Source of the DNA: Methylophilus aquaticus | GTDB taxonomy: Bacteria > Pseudomonadota > Gammaproteobacteria > Burkholderiales > Methylophilaceae | DNA: 64,000 bases | NCBI RefSeq assembly: GCF_030769565.1 | Contig: NZ_JAVCAP010000002.1 | Location: forward strand, 1-64,000 | Reading direction: 5' to 3' | Shown here: positions 56,383-64,000 of the stretch, in pieces | Position numbering within the stretch: the stretch's first letter is position 1 | Layout: each line of letters starts with the position of its first letter | The notes under the pieces: generated by a model | Told to the model about the DNA's origin: nothing | What the model saw: the letters and a program-made list of their open reading frames with translations, nothing else | Databases searched by the model: none | Translations under genes and position numbers: made by a program

Positions 56383-57309
56383 ATGTCTGTTTTTACCACT
56401 CTGAGTATAGAAGAAGTGCGCCAGTGGCTGGGGCCATTTAATGTCGGCGAGTTACACACCTTGCGTGGTATCGCGGCTGGCATCACCAATACCAATTATT
56501 TTGTTGAAACCTCGCAGGCCCGTTTTGTCTTGACGGTGTTTGAGAAGAACGACTTTGATGAGCTGCCATACTTTGTACACTTGATGGCGCATTTGTCCAA
56601 ACATGACATTTTATGCCCGACCCCGATTGCAGATGCCCAGGGGGTAGCGCTGCGCCGGATTCATGGCAAGCCGGCCCTCATGGTCAGCTGCCTTAAAGGT
56701 CGCGATGTCAGTGCACCTAATCTGGCACAAATAGAAGCCGTTGCTACGACACTGGCGCATATGCATGTGGCTGGCATGCAATTTCATGAACAGTCTCATA
56801 ATCAGCGCGGACAGGGCTGGCGCGTGATGACTGCACAACAGGTACTTCCAAAGCTTCTGCCAACCCAGCAGCATTTGTTGCAGGAGGAGCTGGAGTTTCA
56901 GCATGGGCTGGACCTTTCTGCTTTGCCACATGGCGTGATTCACGGCGATTTGTTCCGTGACAATGTGTTGTTTGATGGTGATGCGCTGGGTGGCTTTATC
57001 GATTTTTACTACGCCTGCCATGATGTGCTCGCCTATGATGTAGCGATTGCTGTCAACGAGTGGTGTGTGGATACTGCCGGGACGTTTGTGGATGAAAAAC
57101 TGGCAGTGTTCATGAATGCCTATCAGGCTGTGCGCCCGTTTACTGCTGATGAAAAGGCCTATTGGCCTGCCTTGTTGCGCCGGGCTGCCTTGCGCTTCTG
57201 GCTCTCTCGCTTGTATGATTTTCATTATCCGGTGGCGGGTGAACTCACCCATGCCAAAGACCCTGCGCATTTTGAGCGGGTGTTGCTCAATCGCAAAGCA
57301 CTGGTTTAG
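56383..57309 (+). CDS. thrB: Homoserine kinase, APH-fold type
   Basis: ThrB phosphorylates homoserine in threonine synthesis. This 308-residue protein is the aminoglycoside-phosphotransferase-fold type of beta- and alphaproteobacteria, not the GHMP type of E. coli. It has RGIAAGITNTNYFVET, the catalytic PHGVIHGDLFRDNVLFDGD, and GFIDFYYACHDVLAYDVAIA with the metal-binding aspartate. The start MSVFTTLSIEEV at 56383 fits the family; the ATG at 56350 overlaps the hairpin. Confidence 0.93.
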   Translation: MSVFTTLSIEEVRQWLGPFNVGELHTLRGIAAGITNTNYFVETSQARFVLTVFEKNDFDELPYFVHLMAHLSKHDILCPTPIADAQGVALRRIHGKPALMVSCLKGRDVSAPNLAQIEAVATTLAHMHVAGMQFHEQSHNQRGQGWRVMTAQQVLPKLLPTQQHLLQEELEFQHGLDLSALPHGVIHGDLFRDNVLFDGDALGGFIDFYYACHDVLAYDVAIAVNEWCVDTAGTFVDEKLAVFMNAYQAVRPFTADEKAYWPALLRRAALRFWLSRLYDFHYPVAGELTHAKDPAHFERVLLNRKALV

Positions 57310-57358
57310 AAATACCATTTAATAAATACACGATACAAACAAAAGACAAGGGATGCTC

Positions 57359-58159
57359 ATGACTGAAACTGGAACCCAACAAGGATTGCGCTGGGTGCGT
57401 GAGAGTGTGGCTCTATTTAAAATGCAGCCGCATTTATGGATGTTATGGTCACTGGCTTATATTGTGATTTTTATGGTGTTGCCTTCTTTGCCCGGCATGG
57501 GGTTTCTGGGTTTGCTTACGGTGATTATCTGGCCGATCTGTATGGCGTTTGTGGTGTTGCTATATCGGCAAGCCGATTTAAAACAGGTCATGTCACCGCG
57601 GGCAGTGTGGGTGCAATTACAACCACATCTCAGAATGTTGATGTTGTTAGGTCTCAGTTGTCTGGTATATGCCGTGCTGGCGACTTATTTGTTGAGCAGT
57701 GAATTGGCTGCGCTGGTGGCACATGCACCGACCAAAGCTGGCATGTCAGAATCGCAGATGACACAGTTTCTCGAAAATTCCTTGTCGTTTATTGTCAAAG
57801 TGATGTTGCTGTTGTTGCCTCTGTTTATCGCCACTTGGTTTTCACCAATGCTGATTACATTAAACAGTTATCCATTGGTGAAAGCGATTAAATCCAGTAT
57901 TGCCGGAATGTTGCAATATACGCTGGCCATGGGGGTTTCGTGGTTGGTAATGACCTTGGTGATTCTGGTATTAATGCTGGGTTTGGGATTAATCATCGGT
58001 ATATTGGGCGCTTTGATTCCCATGCTGGCGCAATTGCTGATGCCGTTATTGGTGTTTGCTGCCTTACTGGTGATTAATGCCCTGATGTTTGCCTTTCAAT
58101 ATATCAGCTACAAAGATGTATTCAGGGCAGCGCCTTCAGTTCTTGAGCCTCAATCCTAG
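57359..58159 (+). CDS. BPSS1780 family membrane protein
   Basis: This 266-residue inner-membrane protein has about six hydrophobic segments and the family features GLRWVRESVALFKMQPHLW at the N-terminus and FSPMLITLNSYPLVKAIKSS in the middle. The family is almost limited to betaproteobacteria and has no known function. The start at 57359 has AAGGG at correct spacing; 57353 is too close to it. It follows thrB by 49 nt. Confidence 0.85.
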   Translation: MTETGTQQGLRWVRESVALFKMQPHLWMLWSLAYIVIFMVLPSLPGMGFLGLLTVIIWPICMAFVVLLYRQADLKQVMSPRAVWVQLQPHLRMLMLLGLSCLVYAVLATYLLSSELAALVAHAPTKAGMSESQMTQFLENSLSFIVKVMLLLLPLFIATWFSPMLITLNSYPLVKAIKSSIAGMLQYTLAMGVSWLVMTLVILVLMLGLGLIIGILGALIPMLAQLLMPLLVFAALLVINALMFAFQYISYKDVFRAAPSVLEPQS

Positions 58160-58172
58160 CCCTGACAGTCTG

Positions 58173-59990
58173 TCACTTGATGGTGACAGGTGCGTTCATA
58201 TCAAGTGTTTGAGCCATCGCGCTTAACTTTCTTCGCTCAATAAACAGGCTGTTACCTATGGTTTTTTTTGCCTGTTTCTTGGCGTTGCTCATGGCGCCAG
58301 CAACTTCATGATGGCTGGCAAATGCCTCGGGATGTGCCCGTACTGCGCCGATCGATAAACTGCCAAACGGATAAAAGTGTTCATTTCCCAGGCGGTCTTC
58401 AATACGTATGCCGCCTAACTGCACATCTTTCAAGTCATAAAAATCAGGCATCACTTTGGCAACGGTGTCGAGAATGTCATGGCAGACTGCCTCCCATCTC
58501 TCGGTTTGAAAAATCAACACAAAATCGTCACCGCCGATATGCCCCACGAAGTCGAGGTCACTGTTGACCATGCTGCTTAACAAGCGGCCAACAAACTGAA
58601 TAACTTCATCGCCTCGCCGGTAACCATAGGCATCATTGAAAGGTTTGAAGTGGTCCAGGTCACAATAGCAGGCTACGAATGGAATACGCCGTTCAAGTAG
58701 CTTGTCGATATGGGCGTTGATCGGCACATTGCCCGGTAGCAGTGTGAGCGGGTTGGCATAGCGTGCTGCATGAATCTGCATCGTGGTCACTTCTCTCAGT
58801 AAGGCATGTCCACTGCCCATGCCTACATAACGTTCACCATCCACAATGATAAAACCGTTCAACAAGTATTTGGGATCCGCTTCCAGAATCATCTCGCTCA
58901 GTGCGAGGATGGTCATGTCCTTTTGTACAATCAGGCAATTGATATCCATAAATGTGGTGCAGGACTTCTTGCCGTGTAACTCCTTTTGGTAACGTCGTGC
59001 AAATCGGTCTATGGTGTCATAACGACTGATCAATCCGAGAGGCTTGCCCTTGTGGTTGACCACTGGAATTGAGTTGAGCGTATTTTCGCGATTAAACCAG
59101 TGATAGACCTCTTCATTGGTCATTTCAGGAAAAGCGGCAATTTGATAACTGGTCATGCCAATCACGGTGGCTTGTTTTGCGCTGGCGTTGTGCTGGTCAG
59201 CAAACAGGCGGACAAGGTTTTTACTCAACAGCATATTGACCTCTTCGGTCAATATATGCTGGAATTTTGGAAAAGGCCGACCCAGCAGAAAGCCTTGCGC
59301 GAAATCAACTTTTAAGTCTTTGATGACCGCTAATTCTTCTTTGGTTTCCACGCCTTCGGCAATGGTCAGCGTGTTTGATTCCAGCGCTATTTTTTGTATA
59401 CCGCGCACAAACTCCATCTTGATCGGGTCATGGTGGATATTGGCAATAAAGTGCTTGTCTATTTTGACATAGTCTGGCGATAGTTCTGACCACAAACGCA
59501 AACCTGAGGTGCCTTCACCGAGGTCATCCAGTGCGATTTTAAAACCCTGTGCCTTAAAACGAATCACAGCTTCTTTGAGTGCTGCATAGTCCCGTATCGT
59601 CGAACTTTCTGTGATCTCAATGACAATGTTGGACGCTTGCAATCCACTGCGTGCAAGCTGCGCCAGCCCAAAAGACAAATGGCTGTTACTCACTAACAAG
59701 CAGTCGGGACTAAAGTTAACAAAAAGCAGGTGCGATTGGTCAGTGCGGCCATATTCATTGAAAATAGCCTCTCGCGCTGCATATTCCATCTCGAGATTCA
59801 GACCAAACAGGCTGGCTGCATTAAACAATGCGATGGGTGAGTGCAGTTTGGATTCGACCGGGCCGCGGATCAGGGCCTCGTGTGCAACGATGCGGGCATG
59901 CTTGATGTCGACGATGGGCTGAAACAGTGGAAGCAAATTTTTTTGCGCTAGTATTGCTTCAACTTCTAGCTGAGGGGAGTCGTAAGTCAT
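58173..59990 (-). CDS. EAL-CBS-GGDEF c-di-GMP signalling protein
   Basis: This 605-residue protein has no membrane segment. An N-terminal EAL phosphodiesterase domain (about 1-250) has EAL at 38-40, VNFSPDCLL, IEITES, KIALDDLGEGTSGL, YVKIDKHF, AEGVET and QGFLLGRPF, so catalytic residues look complete. Two CBS motifs follow (about 275-415, NSIPVVNHKGKPLGLISRYD). The C-terminal GGDEF domain reads IGGDDFVLIF. The order matches E. coli-unlike proteins seen in many betaproteobacteria in which CBS sense a nucleotide. The net activity cannot be told. Confidence 0.9.
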   Translation of the reverse strand: MTYDSPQLEVEAILAQKNLLPLFQPIVDIKHARIVAHEALIRGPVESKLHSPIALFNAASLFGLNLEMEYAAREAIFNEYGRTDQSHLLFVNFSPDCLLVSNSHLSFGLAQLARSGLQASNIVIEITESSTIRDYAALKEAVIRFKAQGFKIALDDLGEGTSGLRLWSELSPDYVKIDKHFIANIHHDPIKMEFVRGIQKIALESNTLTIAEGVETKEELAVIKDLKVDFAQGFLLGRPFPKFQHILTEEVNMLLSKNLVRLFADQHNASAKQATVIGMTSYQIAAFPEMTNEEVYHWFNRENTLNSIPVVNHKGKPLGLISRYDTIDRFARRYQKELHGKKSCTTFMDINCLIVQKDMTILALSEMILEADPKYLLNGFIIVDGERYVGMGSGHALLREVTTMQIHAARYANPLTLLPGNVPINAHIDKLLERRIPFVACYCDLDHFKPFNDAYGYRRGDEVIQFVGRLLSSMVNSDLDFVGHIGGDDFVLIFQTERWEAVCHDILDTVAKVMPDFYDLKDVQLGGIRIEDRLGNEHFYPFGSLSIGAVRAHPEAFASHHEVAGAMSNAKKQAKKTIGNSLFIERRKLSAMAQTLDMNAPVTIK

Positions 59991-60163
59991 GCAAGCAGTA
60001 TCGACCTTCAGACGAGTTTCTTGATTGCAACAGGCACGAATTTTGATGAATTATTTATGACATCTTTTACGGTCACTGATGACTGAAACAAGGCAGTCAT
60101 GTCAGGCTGCCCTGCTCGTCAAGCAGGCATGGTTTTTTGCGCCATCAGTGCACTCATCAAGCC

Positions 60164-62344
60164 TTATATTTTTTCCAGCTTGGCATATTCCAGCATCAGT
60201 GTTTTCAGGCCCGCACTGCCAAAGTTGATTTTCACCGCCAGATCGCTGGCGTTGCCTTCATAGCTGACCACCACGCCTTCGCCAAACTTGCCGTGGCGCA
60301 CGGACTGCCCGATTTTAAACGGGTAGCTGGAATGTGCAACCGGGGGCACGCCGGGTTTTGCGGTATATTGCCCACCTGCGGCATAGGATTTGGCCACGGG
60401 TTTGCTATTCAGGCGTTTGGTCAGTTCCGCCGGAATTTCATCCAGAAAGCGCGAGGCAATGCCGTAACGCACCTGTCCATGCAGCATACGGCTCTGTGCA
60501 TAGCTTAAATACAAGCGTTGACGGGCGCGGGTGACGGCCACATACATCAAGCGGCGTTCTTCTTCCAGGCCGCCGTTTTCGTAGGCGGCTTGCTCGTGCG
60601 GAAACAGGCCTTCTTCCACTCCGCTGATAAATACGGTATGAAACTCCAGCCCCTTGGCGGCATGCACCGTCATCAGTTGCAGCGCTTCATGGCCAACATC
60701 GGCCTGATGGTCACCGGCTTCCAGGCTGGCATGGTTTAAAAACTGGGTCATCAGGTCTGCATCTTCTTCCATATTATGGTGATTGCCCAGATCCTGCTTG
60801 CTGAAGGCAACCGCCGCCGTGACCAGTTCCTTCAGGTTTTCGATGCGGTCTTCGCCTTCCTTGTCGTTTTGGTAGTGCGCCATCAGGCCACTCACCGTCG
60901 TCACCATTTCAGCTACTTCGCCCAGCGCGATGCCATAGGCCTGGTCCACCATGTGGCGGATGAGGGCAACAAAACCGTCCAGCCCTTTGCTGCCCAGCTT
61001 GCCTTCGCCCACTTTGTTGGTGGCCGCTTGCCACAGGCTGCATTCATTTTGGCGCGCGGCTTCCTGTAGCTGTTCCAGGCTGCGGGCACCGATGCCACGC
61101 GGGGGGAAGTTAATGATGCGCAAGAGTGCGGTATCGTCGTTGGCATTGCCAATCAGGCGCATATACGCCAGCGCATGTTTGACCTCAGCCCGCTCAAAAA
61201 AGCGCAAGCCGCCATACACGCGGTAAGGAATGTTGGATGAGAACAGGGTGTGTTCCAAAATGCGAGATTGCGCATTGCTGCGGTAAAGCAGGGCGATATC
61301 GCCCAGTGCCACCCCTTCGTTTTGCAGCATGTTCACTTCATCGACAATAAACTGTGCTTCGTCCGTGTCGTTGTAGGCGTCATAAATGCGGATGGGCTCG
61401 CCTTTACCTGCCGAGGTCCACAGGTTTTTGCCAAGACGGTTTTGGTTGTTGCTGATAATGGCGTTGGCTGCATCAAGAATATTGCTGTGCGAACGGTAGT
61501 TTTCTTCCAGCTTGACGATGTTTTGTACCTGGAAGTCACGCTGGAAATCGCTCATATTGCCAACGCGTGCCCCACGAAAAGCGTAAATGCTCTGATCATC
61601 GTCGCCCACGGCAAAAATGCTGTTGTGTGCCCCGCCCAGCAGTTTCAGCCACAGATATTGCAGGCGGTTGGTATCCTGAAACTCATCCACCAGAATGTAC
61701 TGAAAACGCTGCTGGTAATGGGCGCGGATGTGCGGCTCGCGCTCCAGCAGTTCATAGCAGCGCAATAACAGTTCAGCAAAATCTGCAACGCCTTCGCGAT
61801 TGCATTGCTGGTCATAGGCGTCATAAATTTCGCGCAGTTTCTGGCTATGGCCGTCATAAGCATCTACCGTATGCGCACGCAGGCCTTCTTCCTTGCAGCT
61901 ATTGATATAACCCATGACCTGCTTGGGTGGGTATTTTTCGTCATCCACATTCATTACTTTCATCACGCGCTTGATCGCGGAAAGCTGGTCAGCCGTATCC
62001 AGGATCTGAAAGGTGTTGGGCAAGCCAGCTTCGCGGTAATGGGCGCGCAACATGCGGTTACACAAGCCATGGAAAGTGCCGGCCCACATGCCACGCGTGT
62101 TGATCGGCAGCATACTGGTCAAGCGGGTGAGCATTTCTTTGGCGGCTTTGTTGGTAAACGTCACCGCCATCAGGCCCATGGGCGAGGTTTGCCCGGTTTG
62201 AATCAGCCAGGCAATGCGGGTGGTCAGCACGCGGGTTTTGCCACTGCCAGCTCCTGCCAGTATCAGTGCAGAGACATGCGGCAGGGTGACCGCTTGCAAC
62301 TGTTTATCATTTAAGCCCTGTAATAAATTATTTTCAGAATACAT
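60164..62344 (-). CDS. uvrD: DNA helicase II (UvrD)
   Basis: UvrD unwinds DNA 3' to 5' in nucleotide excision and mismatch repair. The 726-residue SF1 helicase has AGAGSGKTRVLTTRIAWL (motif I), TFTNKAAKEM, ILVDEFQDTN (II), GDDDQSIYAFRGA (III), LEENYRSHSNIL, LMTVHAAKGLEF (V) and VAVTRARQRLYL (VI), and a C-terminal Tudor-like end with SVRHGKFGEGVVV. The start MYSENNLLQGLN at 62344 is preferred over 62425, which adds 27 residues unlike the family. Confidence 0.96.
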   Translation of the reverse strand: MYSENNLLQGLNDKQLQAVTLPHVSALILAGAGSGKTRVLTTRIAWLIQTGQTSPMGLMAVTFTNKAAKEMLTRLTSMLPINTRGMWAGTFHGLCNRMLRAHYREAGLPNTFQILDTADQLSAIKRVMKVMNVDDEKYPPKQVMGYINSCKEEGLRAHTVDAYDGHSQKLREIYDAYDQQCNREGVADFAELLLRCYELLEREPHIRAHYQQRFQYILVDEFQDTNRLQYLWLKLLGGAHNSIFAVGDDDQSIYAFRGARVGNMSDFQRDFQVQNIVKLEENYRSHSNILDAANAIISNNQNRLGKNLWTSAGKGEPIRIYDAYNDTDEAQFIVDEVNMLQNEGVALGDIALLYRSNAQSRILEHTLFSSNIPYRVYGGLRFFERAEVKHALAYMRLIGNANDDTALLRIINFPPRGIGARSLEQLQEAARQNECSLWQAATNKVGEGKLGSKGLDGFVALIRHMVDQAYGIALGEVAEMVTTVSGLMAHYQNDKEGEDRIENLKELVTAAVAFSKQDLGNHHNMEEDADLMTQFLNHASLEAGDHQADVGHEALQLMTVHAAKGLEFHTVFISGVEEGLFPHEQAAYENGGLEEERRLMYVAVTRARQRLYLSYAQSRMLHGQVRYGIASRFLDEIPAELTKRLNSKPVAKSYAAGGQYTAKPGVPPVAHSSYPFKIGQSVRHGKFGEGVVVSYEGNASDLAVKINFGSAGLKTLMLEYAKLEKI

Positions 62345-62447
62345 GTCGCTATTATCGCATGATGCAGAGGGTGCGGTGCAGGGACGTTGACTATCATGAC
62401 TCGTGCGGAGTTGTTTGAGACTCAATTGATTCGTTTAGATTTCTTCG

Positions 62448-62581
62448 GAACTTTTCAAAACGCGATGCACTCATACTTGCACGATGATGATGAGTCATCT
62501 TTCCGCTTCTTTCCTCCCTGAGCGGAAGCCTTTACGATGAGGCCTGTTGCCCCGATTTACCCCTTAATCGGGGCTTTTTTT
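62448..62581 (+). ncRNA. Putative orphan small RNA with anti-Shine-Dalgarno loop
   Basis: The flanking genes uvrD and trmL are both on the minus strand, yet a textbook plus-strand terminator ends this stretch. Three hairpins can be drawn: GATGA/TCATC (62486-62499); TTCCGCT (62501-62507) with AGCGGAA (62521-62527), whose 13-nt loop TCTTTCCTCCCTG exposes CCTCC; and the terminator. A CU-rich anti-SD loop is a mark of sRNAs that bind ribosome binding sites. The 5' end is unsure: TTGAGA (62415) with TAGATT (62436) has a short 15-nt spacer. Confidence 0.5.
62549..62581 (+). terminator. Intrinsic terminator of the putative sRNA
   Basis: GCCCCGATT (62549-62557) pairs with AATCGGGGC (62566-62574) over 8 nt and is followed by seven T (62575-62581). 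The opposite strand has no T run after the hairpin, so it cannot serve trmL or uvrD. Confidence 0.85.
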
Positions 62582-62597
62582 GTCTATCGATTGTGTA

Positions 62598-63062
62598 TCA
62601 GATACCGCCGGTAAATCCAACTTGCCGCCAGGCTTCGTATAGTAAAATGGCTGCTGAGTTTGACAGGTTTAAACTGCGGCTATGCGGCATCATTGGCAGA
62701 CGTATTCGGTATTCTGGTAAAAACTCGGCGCGAATATCTTCTGGCAGACCCCGCGACTCGGGGCCAAATACAAACACATCTTCATCCTTAAATTGCAAGT
62801 CAGTGTGGCGTGTACTGCCTTTGGTGGTCAGTGCAAACATGCGTTTTCCTGCCAGTGCCTGCTGGCAGGCAGGCCAGTGTTCATAGACTTGCAGGTCGGC
62901 ATACTCATGGTAATCGAGGCCTGCGCGCTTGAGGTGTTTGTCCGTGAGTTCAAAGCCCAGTGGCTTGACCAGGTGCAGTTTTGCCCCTGCATTCGCACAC
63001 AGCCGGATGATATTTCCGGTATTTGGGGGAATTTCTGGTTCGAAAAGCACGATATGAAACAT
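62598..63062 (-). CDS. trmL: tRNA (cytidine/uridine-34-2'-O)-methyltransferase
   Basis: TrmL methylates the wobble ribose of certain leucine tRNAs. The 154-residue SPOUT protein starts MFHIVLFEPEIPPNTGNIIR and has the knot motifs VFGPESRGLP and LPMMPHSRSLNLSNSAAILL. Length equals the E. coli enzyme (157) within a few residues. The longer reading to 63158 would overlap the divergent pilB start and is rejected. Confidence 0.94.
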   Translation of the reverse strand: MFHIVLFEPEIPPNTGNIIRLCANAGAKLHLVKPLGFELTDKHLKRAGLDYHEYADLQVYEHWPACQQALAGKRMFALTTKGSTRHTDLQFKDEDVFVFGPESRGLPEDIRAEFLPEYRIRLPMMPHSRSLNLSNSAAILLYEAWRQVGFTGGI

Positions 63063-63151
63063 TTTTTGCAGCTTGTTTGTGAACGTCAAGTTAGAATGTA
63101 GGTGATATGATAGACCATAAAAGTCTGTTTTAAGAGAACAATTACAACGCC

Positions 63152-64000
63152 ATGGCACGTCCCGAAAAAATCAGATTAGGTGAAATTCTGGTCAGACAGA
63201 ATTTCATGAACCCTGCGCAGCTTGAGCAGGCGCTAGAAGAACAGCGAAAAACGGGGCGGCGACTTGGGCGGGTGATCGCCGAAAAAGGCTATGCCAGCGA
63301 GCGTCAAATTGCAGAAGCCGTTGCGCACCAGTTAAATATTCCATTTCTTGACCTGGGTCAGTACGAGCTCGATGTCAAACAAGTCCATAAGCTGCCAGAG
63401 GTACAGGCTAGACGGTTTCGCGCCATTTTACTTGAAGAAAAAATAAACAGTTTCGTAATCGGCATGGTGGATCCTTCGGATGTCTATGCGTATGACGAGC
63501 TGGTCAGACTGCTTAAGCGTGACATTGAAATTGTCGTTGTGCAGGAAAGCCTGCTGATGCAGACGATAGACCGGTCCTATCGCTTGACTGAGGAAATATC
63601 CTCACTGGCACTGGAGCTACAAGAGGATCTGGCGGCCAGCAATGTCGATCTGGCCAGCCTGATGGGCGTGGATCTCGGGATTGATGATGCGCCAGTGGTT
63701 AAGTTGCTGCAAACAATCTTCGAGGATGCAGTGCAGGTTCGCGCTTCGGATATTCACATTGAGCCTCAAGAAAATAAGCTGCTGATCCGGTTCCGGATTG
63801 ATGGTGTCATGCATTTTCAGACGCAGTCCGACATTAAAATTGTGTCTGCCCTGATTATGCGTCTCAAAATTATGGCGGGCCTGGATATTTCGGAAAAACG
63901 GCTGCCACAGGATGGTCGTTTTGGCTTTACGGTCAAAGGCAAGTCAGTGGATATGCGTATCTCCACCATGCCTACCCAATATGGCGAAACGGTCGTGATG
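63152..64000 (+). CDS. PilB/GspE-type secretion ATPase, 5' part (partial)
   Basis: The gene runs off the window after 283 codons with no stop. The N-terminus has an MshEN-type domain made of two related 24-residue units, RLGEILVRQNFMNPAQLEQA and RLGRVIAEKGYASERQIAEA, the pattern that binds c-di-GMP in MshE. The GspE N2 part follows with VRASDIHIEPQENKLLIRFR (about residues 197-216). The nucleotide-binding site lies beyond the end. Such ATPases drive type IV pilus extension or type II secretion. Confidence 0.9.
   Translation, partial: MARPEKIRLGEILVRQNFMNPAQLEQALEEQRKTGRRLGRVIAEKGYASERQIAEAVAHQLNIPFLDLGQYELDVKQVHKLPEVQARRFRAILLEEKINSFVIGMVDPSDVYAYDELVRLLKRDIEIVVVQESLLMQTIDRSYRLTEEISSLALELQEDLAASNVDLASLMGVDLGIDDAPVVKLLQTIFEDAVQVRASDIHIEPQENKLLIRFRIDGVMHFQTQSDIKIVSALIMRLKIMAGLDISEKRLPQDGRFGFTVKGKSVDMRISTMPTQYGETVVM

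Noticed and set aside
60100-60139. Plus-strand hairpin (TGCCCTGCT/AGCAGGCA) followed by TGGTTTTTT in the gap between uvrD and the EAL gene
   Set aside because: The stem has a bulge and the T run is broken by GG; no second sRNA can be supported on this alone.
1-64000. CRISPR arrays, prophage, rRNA operon or replication origin
   Set aside because: No regularly spaced direct repeats, phage structural genes, rRNA sequence or clusters of DnaA boxes were seen.

Overview
The window reads as ordinary chromosome of a betaproteobacterium, most probably a methylotroph of the family Methylophilaceae (Methylotenera, Methylophilus, Methylovorus or Methylobacillus type). This is inferred from protein similarity recalled from memory: betaproteobacterial ribosomal proteins, a BPSS1780-type membrane protein, the APH-fold homoserine kinase, and the dusB-fis and CstA-YbdD pairs. 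No methanol dehydrogenase or C1 gene lies in the window, so the family assignment is an inference. Base composition is near balanced, except for one clearly A+T-rich gene at 51133-52317.

Region 1 (1-14334) is the S10-spc-alpha ribosomal protein supercluster: tuf (3' end), rpsJ, rplCDWB, rpsS, rplV, rpsC, rplP, rpmC, rpsQ, rplNXE, rpsNH, rplFR, rpsE, rpmD, rplO, secY, infA, rpmJ, rpsMKD, rpoA and rplQ. Three internal sigma70-like promoters can be read, before rplC, rplN and rpsM. The first two sit in or against the hairpin that ends the preceding unit.

Region 2 (14346-24068) holds a small glutaredoxin-like gene, mgtE and an MscS-type channel, then minus-strand rpmB-rpmG, dut, a TonB-dependent receptor resembling YncD/PqqU, and coaBC. 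A membrane-anchored HExxH protein, radC, tRNA-Val(UAC) and an ANTAR-only protein follow.

Region 3 (24320-30413) runs on the plus strand: cstA, a YbdD-like gene, a DUF2805 gene, ilvD, a hexose-6-phosphate mutarotase-like gene and a small cytochrome c.

Region 4 (30458-39799) is a long minus-strand run: dusB, fis, purH, purD, hemF, an M18 aminopeptidase, an AGCS symporter and an SNF symporter. purH is bracketed by two copies of an imperfect palindromic repeat.

Region 5 (39891-46700) is a TetR-regulated RND efflux operon with an AcrR-like operator lying over its promoter. A transposase-less inverted-repeat element follows it.

Region 6 (46745-64000) is mixed housekeeping: an MHS-type transporter, lgt, a YkgJ-type protein, a CinA-like protein, small membrane proteins, polA, a LOG protein, a DUF2782 protein, thrB, a BPSS1780 protein, an EAL-CBS-GGDEF protein, uvrD, trmL and the 5' part of a PilB/GspE ATPase with an apparent c-di-GMP-binding N-terminus. 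It contains the two most interesting unexplained items. One is a putative PIN-like nuclease in an A+T-rich patch next to polA, with a gene remnant and repeats beyond it. The other is a probable orphan small RNA gene between uvrD and trmL, carrying a CCTCC (anti-Shine-Dalgarno) loop and its own plus-strand terminator.
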